Shown: positions 52,012-58,775 of the stretch, one piece after another
Numbering within the stretch: the stretch's first letter is position 1
How the letters are laid out: each line of letters starts with the position of its first letter
Origin: an uncultured Bacilli bacterium
GTDB taxonomy: Bacteria > Bacillota_I > Bacilli_A > RF39 > UBA660
Direction of reading: 5' to 3'
NCBI GenBank assembly: GCA_947632345.1
Contig: CANROW010000004.1
Span: forward strand, 1-58,775
Length of the DNA: 58,775 nt
Position numbers and translations under genes: made by a program
Notes under the pieces: generated by a model
Seen by the model: the letters and a program-made list of their open reading frames with translations, nothing else
Told to the model about the DNA's origin: nothing
Database searches by the model: none

Positions 52012-52572
52012 TTATAATTCATCATCTATAACTTGATCATCGCGCTTAATTGTATCACAGAAAGTATTTTCATCAGCTGTAGAATAATTGACGGTAATCG
52101 TCTTAATCGCAAATGATTTAGTGACTTCTATATTATATATGAAATATTTATTGGCTTCATTGTAATAATAGAATTTTTCGTTATCATCAGGACACCAATA
52201 TGGAGTAAATGCATCAGTCTCTAAGAATTCATCGAAGAATTGGCGCGTATTTGTTGACTTTCTCAAGGTCTTAAAAATAATCTTATTCTCATCAGAGCTG
52301 ACAAAATATGTAAATCTAGGCAAACTTATATTTATTTCACTATTTCCAACTTTTTTTACATAACTCGTTCTTAAAAAAGTTCTATTACATGACAACACAA
52401 ATACTAAGACGATTAATATACATAGAATAATAACTTCTACTATTTTATTTCTCTTCTTGTATCTCTCAATCAATTTTCTATATTTGCTAGTTTTTTTAAC
52501 AGGAGTGTGTCCTGCTGTATGAGAATTGCTCTTCTCATTAGTCTTTTCAACTTCTTTTTCTTTTTCAGCCAT
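52012..52572 (-). CDS. Membrane-anchored protein, function unknown
   Basis: 187 residues from the ATG at 52572 (MAEKEKEVEK) behind AGAGGGA. A hydrophilic, charged N-terminal region of about 55 residues precedes one membrane helix (IVEVIILCILIVLVFVLSC), and about 115 residues are predicted outside, with beta-strand alternation (INISLPRFTYFVSS, KYFIYNIEVTKSFAIKTITVNY). No family recognised. It shares a strand and an apparent transcript with the vWA protein and the small acidic protein upstream, so a role at the cell surface together with them is possible. Confidence 0.65.
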   Translation of the reverse strand: MAEKEKEVEKTNEKSNSHTAGHTPVKKTSKYRKLIERYKKRNKIVEVIILCILIVLVFVLSCNRTFLRTSYVKKVGNSEINISLPRFTYFVSSDENKIIFKTLRKSTNTRQFFDEFLETDAFTPYWCPDDNEKFYYYNEANKYFIYNIEVTKSFAIKTITVNYSTADENTFCDTIKRDDQVIDDEL

Positions 52573-52633
52573 AGTCAATCCCTCTTTCCTACTATAAACA
52601 ATTATAATACATAAATAGACATAATTCAAGATT

Positions 52634-52789
52634 TTAATTTTTTTCAATCAATACAGTTTTATATAAATCTTGAGCTTGTTCTAAATCTAACTGCTTTTCA
52701 TTTTCAAAAGCATCATTACTATCATTATTTTCTTCTGTAGTACCCAAATCTTCAATATCTTGCCAATATGTTAGCCATTCATTATCCAT
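52634..52789 (-). CDS. Small acidic protein, function unknown
   Basis: 51 residues from the ATG at 52789 (MDNEWLTYWQDIEDLG), with AGAGGA nine bases upstream; the longer track ORF has no ribosome binding site. It is acidic and hydrophilic, without a membrane segment. It lies between the vWA protein and the membrane-anchored protein, in the same direction. Function unknown; the reading frame is short, so it could be non-coding. Confidence 0.45.
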   Translation of the reverse strand: MDNEWLTYWQDIEDLGTTEENNDSNDAFENEKQLDLEQAQDLYKTVLIEKN

Positions 52790-52886
52790 AGCATCGCGTC
52801 CTCTCAGCAAAACCATACCATAAAAGTTGGCAATAGTAAATATTGTGTAAACAATATATTGTAAATCAAATGTCAACGGAAATAAA

Positions 52887-55448
52887 TCATTTCACATACA
52901 TCCAATCATAAAATTGGACATTGTTTAGGCTATAATCAAAACAGTAATAACTAGTTTTAGCATTCTCATAGTATGGTGTTTGGCGAAGCATATGGACTTC
53001 TTGTTCTTCGCCTGGTAAGTTGGCATCATAGACTATTATTGTATATTCTTCTATACCTTTAGTCTTATAAATCTTGCTAACTAGTAAAGAATGACCACCA
53101 AAGGAACTATCAATTGATAATATAGCAGGTGAACCCAATTGTAATTCTTTGATCACTTCCAAAACATCGTTCTCATATCGATAAATTTTACCATCTAATA
53201 AAAGCTCTGACTTATTACTAACTTTATTAATCAAAGTCTTCTTTTGTTCTCGGAAATTGCGGTTGATCAATTGGAGGACTTGATAATCATCCGTATACTC
53301 ATCAGCAACCGTTGAATCATAAGCGTTAATGAACCCAATATCTTCAAAGCGTGAATAATATCCGGTCTTGCCATTAATATCAATTTTCTTTTTATTCGTC
53401 ACATCAATAACGGAAGGTCCATATCCCAAATTAGTTACTAAATCACGATATTTTGAGGATATCCGTGGTACTTTACCATCTATGACATAAAAATCTTTAG
53501 GGTAATCACCATACATTAAAGATGCCATATCATCATTGAGCTTGAGAGAAAAGGTTTTGCCATTGATGAGTCGTTGTTGATTCTTTTCGGTAAGACTATA
53601 GGCCAACAAAGCCGTATTTTCAATCTGTGTATCACTGACATTTGAGGCTTTCTCAGCTAAATCGTTCATATAAATTTTTTTAGCTAATGCGACAAAACCA
53701 TAACTATTACTTGATGTATCAACAGAAGCAAAATTCTTAAAAGAGAAGCCATCTTTGGTCACTTTAAAATTACTATCGATGACAGTTACCTCTTTGTCAC
53801 CAATACTTTCAAAATGTTGATTATTAATACTACTCTCAATTGTATCAACTAAATTTTCTAACATATCAGCATCACTGACAAATAAATATTTTCCACCAGT
53901 TTGAGTAGCTATTGTCTTCAAATAACTGCTGTTAACAGCATCACCTAGACCTATGGTCATTATTTTAATGCCATTCTGCTGAAATTTTGATAGCTCACTG
54001 TTAGTAAGTTTGTATTTGATTTTTAAGCCTGGATTTCCCTCAAAATTCCAGTTAAACCCTGGTCTAGTAATTATACCGGTATCGTTACCATCGGTCAAAA
54101 CAATCATATATTTAACACCTTGACTTGTCATATCAAATTTTGCAGCATATTCTCTAATCGCTCCTGACATATTGGTCCCATTAAAGTTTTGACATTTCTT
54201 TTTCAAGGAATTAATTCCTGTTTTTATCTCTTCTATATCTTTAGAATTTTCAACGATTTCACAAAGATCATCGGTAAAAGCGTAGACTGAGTATTCATAG
54301 TCATTAACACCCAAATTATCAACCAAAGAATTCATTAACGAAAGTCGTTTAAAGTCAGCATCTTTACCCAATGTCGAAACATTATCAGGCATCGTTTTAC
54401 CACTATAAACATATTCAGGCGAATACATTGAAGCAGAATTGTCAAGAATAATCACTATTTGATTCTTGTACTGATTCCCTGGCTCAAAATTAGTATTGCC
54501 TAAAAAGTAAACATTATTAAAATTAGATACTTTAGCATAGAAATAACCATCTTTATATTTTGTTTCCAACTTAGTTAAATCATTACCATCGTTACTATAT
54601 TCATAAATAGAATATTCTTTTACTTCATTTTTTTTAAAATAAATGATCATCTCTTGCGGCTTTTCTTCATTAGAAGTTACTAAAGTCATAGCATCACTAA
54701 CAATGAAATCTCGATTGAAGCCATTATTTAAATCAACTTTATCTAAAAACGTATTCGCAATATTTCCTTTTCCTTTAATAACTGCATAATTATTTTTAGA
54801 TTCATCATTGTCTTCATAGAACTCATAAGTACGAATCTTTTCATAACTATCTGCTTTTAAAGGATTTAAGCCCATAATCATTTCAACATTATCATATAGA
54901 CCATCACCATCTGTATCATTTAAATAAGTCGATAAATTCAATTCTTTTTCTTTAATGTTAGGAATGCCATCACCATCATAATCTAAATAATCATTAGCGA
55001 TCGTTAATTTATCATCATCTAATAAATCAATATCATTGCCCAAAATAGTAAAATTATATTCTTTACTAATTGAACCATTTGTGACAACTAAGGTATTTTT
55101 CCCCACTACAGCAGGAATAAAATCAACTTTTTTCCCCTTAAAAAAATCATATCCATTTATATTCCAAATGGTATTATTAGCATTGACAAGTAAACTGGTT
55201 TTAACTTTATAGGTCTGACCAACAAATTCTTGATAAGTGCATTCTTCATCTATATTTTCAATCAAAATCCAATGCGCACAAAATGAATAAACAACTAAAG
55301 CAATGAGTGATATAATTACCAAAATATCACAACATATTATTATCTTAGAATGCTTAAATAAAAAAGTTCGAATCATTAATAACCTTTTTTTAAATCCATT
55401 AGTTCTATTTTTTAAATCAGATTTCTCTATTATATTAAAATCGTCCAT
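52887..55448 (-). CDS. Membrane-anchored vWA protein with calcium-binding repeats
   Basis: 853 residues. A cytoplasmic head of about 35 residues is followed by one membrane helix (36-58, IIICCDILVIISLIALVVYSF), so the rest is extracellular. Residues 156-197 hold two thrombospondin-type-3/dockerin-like calcium loops, DYDGDGIPNIKEKE and DTDGDGLYDNVE. The vWA domain (about 329-545) has an intact MIDAS: DNSAS, the Thr in NGTNMS, and LTDGND. The last 85 residues (LGSPAILSIDSSFGGHSLLVS, then VYDANLPGEEQEV) resemble the His/Asn half of a C39/papain-like peptidase, but I see no catalytic cysteine ahead of it. Probably binds a metal-dependent partner at the cell surface. First gene of a three-gene group. 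Confidence 0.8.
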   Translation of the reverse strand: MDDFNIIEKSDLKNRTNGFKKRLLMIRTFLFKHSKIIICCDILVIISLIALVVYSFCAHWILIENIDEECTYQEFVGQTYKVKTSLLVNANNTIWNINGYDFFKGKKVDFIPAVVGKNTLVVTNGSISKEYNFTILGNDIDLLDDDKLTIANDYLDYDGDGIPNIKEKELNLSTYLNDTDGDGLYDNVEMIMGLNPLKADSYEKIRTYEFYEDNDESKNNYAVIKGKGNIANTFLDKVDLNNGFNRDFIVSDAMTLVTSNEEKPQEMIIYFKKNEVKEYSIYEYSNDGNDLTKLETKYKDGYFYAKVSNFNNVYFLGNTNFEPGNQYKNQIVIILDNSASMYSPEYVYSGKTMPDNVSTLGKDADFKRLSLMNSLVDNLGVNDYEYSVYAFTDDLCEIVENSKDIEEIKTGINSLKKKCQNFNGTNMSGAIREYAAKFDMTSQGVKYMIVLTDGNDTGIITRPGFNWNFEGNPGLKIKYKLTNSELSKFQQNGIKIMTIGLGDAVNSSYLKTIATQTGGKYLFVSDADMLENLVDTIESSINNQHFESIGDKEVTVIDSNFKVTKDGFSFKNFASVDTSSNSYGFVALAKKIYMNDLAEKASNVSDTQIENTALLAYSLTEKNQQRLINGKTFSLKLNDDMASLMYGDYPKDFYVIDGKVPRISSKYRDLVTNLGYGPSVIDVTNKKKIDINGKTGYYSRFEDIGFINAYDSTVADEYTDDYQVLQLINRNFREQKKTLINKVSNKSELLLDGKIYRYENDVLEVIKELQLGSPAILSIDSSFGGHSLLVSKIYKTKGIEEYTIIVYDANLPGEEQEVHMLRQTPYYENAKTSYYCFDYSLNNVQFYDWMYVK

Positions 55449-55529
55449 ATCAATTAGCCCCTTCTATTTTACAATTATATCGTATAACAAAATTATCAAT
55501 ATAACAAGATACAAATATCCGAGTTGACA

Positions 55530-55562
55530 CGATAAAAAAACATCAATTAAAAACTGATGTCC
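55530..55562 (-). terminator. Terminator of the glycosyltransferase pair
   Basis: ACATCA-GTTTTTAAT-TGATGT followed by TTTTTTTATC on the minus strand, 25 bases past the GT2 stop. Confidence 0.75.
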
Positions 55563-55585
55563 TTTTAAATAACTTTTTATAACTA

Positions 55586-56533
55586 TTATTTATCTATGAC
55601 TTTTTCAATGATATATCTTGGTCTTTGTTTAGTCTCATAATAAATTTTACCAATATATTCGCCAATTACTCCGATTGAAATCATTTGCAAACCGCCAATA
55701 AACCAAATCGATATAGTGATAAAGGTCCATCCAGGAACAGTCTCACCAAGAAGTTTGACAACAAGCGAATAAATCATAATAATGATGCTTATTAAAAGAA
55801 TTAATAATCCAAGACCTAGAATCATACTCAACGGTTTAATACTGAAAGAGGTAATCCCATCGAAAGCAAAAGTTAGCATCTTTTTTAAAGGATACTTTGA
55901 TTCCCCAGCGAAACGCACATTTCTTTCATAATAACAAATGGTACTCTTATAACCGACAAGAGGTACTAGTCCTCGCAAGAACAAATTGACTTCTTTATAA
56001 TTAGATAAAGCTTCAAGAGCTGGCTTGCTCATTAATCGACAGTCAGCATGATTATAGACGATATCCACTCCAAGCATAGTCATCAAACGATAGAATCCTT
56101 GAGCAGTAAATCTCTTGAAAAAAGTATCTTTTTTACGATTGCTGCGCACACCATAGACGATTTCATATCCCTCACTATTTTTCGCAACCATCTCGTCAAT
56201 AACATTGATATCATCTTGTAAATCAGCATCCATTGAGATGACTATATCCGCCTTTTCTTTAGCTGTCATAAGTCCTGCTAACAAGGCATTCTGATGTCCA
56301 CGATTGCGTGATAACTTAACACCAGCATAAATATCATCTTTTTTAGTCAATTCCTCAATGATAGTCCACGTCTGATCTTTAGAACCATCATCAACAAACA
56401 TAATTCTACTCTTCTTATCAATTTTCTTATTCTTAATTAACTTGTTCAATTTTTCTCTTAACTGCTTTGAAGTTTCTGGAAGAACAGCTTCTTCGTTATA
56501 ACACGGAATGACCATATAAAGTACTTTACTCAT
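55586..56533 (-). CDS. Family 2 glycosyltransferase (DPM1/GtrB/ArnC-like)
   Basis: 315 residues from the ATG at 56533 (MSKVLYMVIPCYNEE) behind AAAGGA. The GT-A domain has VIPCYNEEAVLPET, IMFVDDGSKDQTW, the DAD motif in SMDADLQDD, and RGLVPLVGYKSTICYYERNVRFAGESKYPLKK. Two C-terminal membrane helices follow. Members transfer a sugar from a nucleotide donor to undecaprenyl or dolichyl phosphate. The gene overlaps by eight bases with the multi-TM glycosyltransferase gene upstream, consistent with a lipid-linked sugar donor being used by that second enzyme. Confidence 0.93.
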   Translation of the reverse strand: MSKVLYMVIPCYNEEAVLPETSKQLREKLNKLIKNKKIDKKSRIMFVDDGSKDQTWTIIEELTKKDDIYAGVKLSRNRGHQNALLAGLMTAKEKADIVISMDADLQDDINVIDEMVAKNSEGYEIVYGVRSNRKKDTFFKRFTAQGFYRLMTMLGVDIVYNHADCRLMSKPALEALSNYKEVNLFLRGLVPLVGYKSTICYYERNVRFAGESKYPLKKMLTFAFDGITSFSIKPLSMILGLGLLILLISIIIMIYSLVVKLLGETVPGWTFITISIWFIGGLQMISIGVIGEYIGKIYYETKQRPRYIIEKVIDK

Positions 56534-58049
56534 TTTTATTATCCTTTCTTTTAAACAAATAGGCATAACGCCAATTATGTTCATTATTATATTTATCTTT
56601 CTTAATTAAATCATAATTTTCAAATAATTTTGGCTCTCTTTCATCTAATTCATCCAATTCTAGTGTTGTGCTATAGAGAATGAATTCGGTCTCTCTTTCT
56701 TCGATATACCTTGCAAAACTATCAAGATTATCTGGGAAACGCTCATAATCAAAATTTTGTTTTTCAAAGAAATATGTTGAAGGAATAATGCCTGAAGTAG
56801 TATATAGACCGCAATCCAAAGCATCCATATTGACTAAAGTTGGATGCGGTGATTGATTGACAATTTCTGCGTATCTATATTGAAACATCTCTTTTTTATC
56901 CATAAAGCGCATCTCTTTGTAATTGGCAAAGCACCACGCCAAACAAGTAGCTATAGTGACGGAAAATAGAATAATCTTTTTATCTTGTAATTTAACAAAT
57001 TTATGGAGCAGCATAAATATAGCAGTCATACTTATAATTCCAAAAATGAGCATTGGAAATAAATAATATTTATAAAATCTTAATCCCCAAAACACTCCTA
57101 AAATGGTCAATAAATATATTCCGACAACAGCTATTCTACCCTTCCATTTAATATCGAATTTTAAAGATAAAATTGGTGCCAATCCCACAAGGGCTATGGC
57201 AAAGACACCACGATGATAAATCATCGATGCAAATTTTCTATAAATACGATATAATCTTCTGATTATATGCACACTAGTACCATCATTATAAGCTGTCATA
57301 TTTAGGATGAAGTAAACGTTTATAAAATCATCTAAAGCATTATTAATTAAAAGATAGATAGCGGCGATGATGAATGGAATGATCATTCCGATCAAGAACC
57401 ATACACACGCTAAAAAACTCTTCTTGTACTTTTTTGAAAAGAATAAATCAAAGAAAATTATCGCCATAAAGCCGAACCAAAATCCTAATAATGTATATTT
57501 GGTCAAAAGGACAAGTCCCGCTAAAAAGCCCGCTATGAATAAACGCTTATATGTAATTTCACCATTTTTAAAATGATCGAGAAAATAATACAGCGTAATG
57601 GCCATAAATGGTAAACAGAATTCTTCCGCTCCACCACCATGAACAAAAGATAAACTAGTACATATAAACGTTGCATAAAGAGGTATGATTGTATAGGCAT
57701 AAATCTTTGGCAAAAAAAGATTTACGATTTTAAAACAATAGTACATACTGGTTGTAAAGAAAAGCAATTCAAAAACAAAAACCCCTAAAAAAGAAGTATT
57801 AGATATCAAGTAACCTAATCCATAAATAAAATATAAGAAAATGCCCTTCTGTTCAAAAATATCACGATATGGAACTACGTTGTTAAACATTGCTTTTCCG
57901 ACTGTGAAAAAAGCATTAGCGTCAACCCAATCGTTAAATGGATAAAAAAAAGAACACTTACTAGTTAGAGATAAGATAATTAGCGAAACGATAAAACAAA
58001 AACTAATAATTTTTATAGATTCTATATTTTTTTTTAAAAATGACTTCAT
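56526..58049 (-). CDS. Multi-TM GT-C glycosyltransferase-like protein
   Basis: 507 residues from the ATG at 58049 (MKSFLKKN) behind GGGTGAGAAGT, with about twelve membrane helices. The first large loop has NDWVDANAFFTVGKAMFNN and VPYRDIFEQKGIFLYF, the pattern of GT39/ArnT-like enzymes (an acidic motif followed by PYRD and a lysine-glycine). A soluble C-terminal domain of about 110 residues follows. Such enzymes use lipid-phosphate sugars to decorate teichoic acids, proteins or lipids on the outer face. It is coupled to the GT2 gene. The acceptor is unknown. Confidence 0.85.
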   Translation of the reverse strand: MKSFLKKNIESIKIISFCFIVSLIILSLTSKCSFFYPFNDWVDANAFFTVGKAMFNNVVPYRDIFEQKGIFLYFIYGLGYLISNTSFLGVFVFELLFFTTSMYYCFKIVNLFLPKIYAYTIIPLYATFICTSLSFVHGGGAEEFCLPFMAITLYYFLDHFKNGEITYKRLFIAGFLAGLVLLTKYTLLGFWFGFMAIIFFDLFFSKKYKKSFLACVWFLIGMIIPFIIAAIYLLINNALDDFINVYFILNMTAYNDGTSVHIIRRLYRIYRKFASMIYHRGVFAIALVGLAPILSLKFDIKWKGRIAVVGIYLLTILGVFWGLRFYKYYLFPMLIFGIISMTAIFMLLHKFVKLQDKKIILFSVTIATCLAWCFANYKEMRFMDKKEMFQYRYAEIVNQSPHPTLVNMDALDCGLYTTSGIIPSTYFFEKQNFDYERFPDNLDSFARYIEERETEFILYSTTLELDELDEREPKLFENYDLIKKDKYNNEHNWRYAYLFKRKDNKNE

Positions 58050-58098
58050 ACTTCTCACCCATTTACAAAATGTATTTTAAACTTGTCTAGCATATTTG

Positions 58099-58602
58099 TC
58101 AATGTTGCCCTCGCTCAAAATTCAGTAAAATTTGTTTATTTTTAATTCCACCAGCATATCCTGTTAGATTGCCATTTTTTCCAATGACACGATGACAAGG
58201 AATTATTATAGATATCGGATTGTGACCAATCGCTCCACCAACGGCTTGACAAGACATTTTTTTATCAAGAATCTCTTCTACTCTTTTGGTTATTTCCCCA
58301 TAAGATGTAATTTGACCATAAGGTATTTCTAACAATAAATTCCAAACTAATTTTTGAAAAGGACTACCACTAGGTTTGAGAGGCAAATCTTTAGGATTGG
58401 GTCTTTGCCCAGCAAAATATTTATTTAGCCAATCTTTCGCCTTTTCAAGAACCATATCATTTTGTAAAACAATATCTTCTTTAATGACAAAATTTTTTTG
58501 TCCCTCAATAAAAAGGCCAAGCAAGTTATCACCATCACTGATAATCGTCAAATTACCAATCAAAGAGGCATAATTAATATAATGAACTATTTTTTTGTTC
58601 AT
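58099..58602 (-). CDS. ogt: Methylated-DNA-protein-cysteine methyltransferase
   Basis: Repairs O6-alkylguanine by transferring the alkyl group to its own cysteine. 167 residues from the ATG at 58602 (MNKKIVHYIN) behind GAGAGTGAG. The active site is IIPCHRVIG, with the helix-turn-helix segment SCQAVGGAIGHNPISI before it and GNLTGYAGGIKNKQILL after it. The length fits the Ogt type (without the Ada domain). It is separated from the glycosyltransferase pair by about 50 bases. Its promoter may lie at 58690-58720. Confidence 0.96.
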   Translation of the reverse strand: MNKKIVHYINYASLIGNLTIISDGDNLLGLFIEGQKNFVIKEDIVLQNDMVLEKAKDWLNKYFAGQRPNPKDLPLKPSGSPFQKLVWNLLLEIPYGQITSYGEITKRVEEILDKKMSCQAVGGAIGHNPISIIIPCHRVIGKNGNLTGYAGGIKNKQILLNFERGQH

Positions 58603-58694
58603 GTATCTCACTCTCAATTCTTTTTAATATTACAAAAGTATAACATCATCATTATTTATTTCCGTATAAATATTTTAAGTTTTAACCAAAATAT

Positions 58695-58724
58695 ATATGG
58701 AGGCTAACTATAATAAGTCAAGTA
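58695..58724 (-). promoter_or_regulatory. Candidate promoter for ogt
   Basis: On the minus strand TTGACT is followed after 18 bases by TATATA, about 95 bases upstream of the ogt start. The region is close to the window edge and the assignment is weak. Confidence 0.4.
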
Positions 58725-58775
58725 CTTTTTAATAGTTTGTCATAAATGGAAAAGAAACCCACGCCAAAAAGATTT

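Noticed and set aside
58746-58775. Plus-strand start ATGGAAAAGAAACCC at the right edge
   Set aside because: No ribosome binding site and only ten codons visible.
1-58775. CRISPR arrays, tRNA or rRNA genes, complete insertion sequences
   Set aside because: No regularly spaced repeats, tRNA-like cloverleaf in the gaps, rRNA signature or transposase frame was seen by eye; a tRNAscan or IS search was not possible.

Overview
The window is a compact, AT-rich, mostly housekeeping segment of a Firmicutes (Bacilli-type) chromosome. Almost every gene is on the minus strand, with short gaps, frequent overlaps and strong AGGAGG or GGTG ribosome binding sites. RecD2, MraZ, DnaI, AddAB, T-box leaders, RicA, a CotE homologue and the miaB-ricA-cotE order are Bacilli traits. 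The SMC protein is only 982 residues and the threonyl-tRNA synthetase lacks its TGS domain, both reminiscent of Mollicutes. My inference is an uncultured gut Bacilli of the Erysipelotrichales/RF39 kind; I cannot name the species. CotE, a YqfQ-like and a YjcZ-like protein suggest that the organism, or a recent ancestor, forms endospores.

Layout from left to right. 1-9.0 kb: a truncated CPBP membrane protease, an alanine T-box controlling a small P-loop kinase plus alaS, an AI-2E-type permease, two small membrane proteins and the RecD2 helicase. 9.1-9.9 kb: two plus-strand genes, a tiny YjcZ-like protein and peptide deformylase. 9.9-13.9 kb: a minimal division cluster mraZ-rsmH-ftsL-pbp with an MraZ operator of three 10-bp repeats. 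14.0-16.5 kb: a threonine T-box operon (unknown gene plus thrS). 16.5-21.6 kb: dnaI with an unusual RNB-family ribonuclease, then pilC and pilD. 21.7-33.8 kb: a YqfQ-like gene, a CBS/DHH pyrophosphatase, addB-addA, a GHL10 glycosidase-like protein, and ruvA, a nucleotidase, ruvB and queA.

33.9-40.0 kb is the most unusual part. A 352-codon reading frame for a ProA/aldehyde-dehydrogenase-like protein, apparently without its catalytic cysteine, overlaps the end of a giant gene (1619 codons, or about 1670 if an apparent frameshift near its start is repaired). The giant protein has at least four copies of a repeat, and a C-terminal domain with a TDCCQ / AQSWVW signature. I do not recognise a described system here and regard it as the best candidate for something new.

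40.2-48.7 kb: smc, a tail-anchored acidic protein, uppS-cdsA-rseP (envelope lipid synthesis and site-2 protease), the LemA/TPM pair, and rpsP-khpA with a perfect consensus promoter. 48.7-51.2 kb: miaB-ricA-cotE. 51.2-58.6 kb: an ankyrin-like protein, a three-gene group encoding a membrane-anchored vWA protein with calcium-binding repeats, a two-gene glycosyltransferase pair, and ogt.

I found no rRNA, tRNA, CRISPR array, complete insertion sequence or phage genes. No gene-free stretch exceeds 300 bases; the longest, about 260 bases, holds the threonine T-box and its promoter. Starts were corrected from the ORF track wherever a ribosome binding site pointed to an internal ATG.
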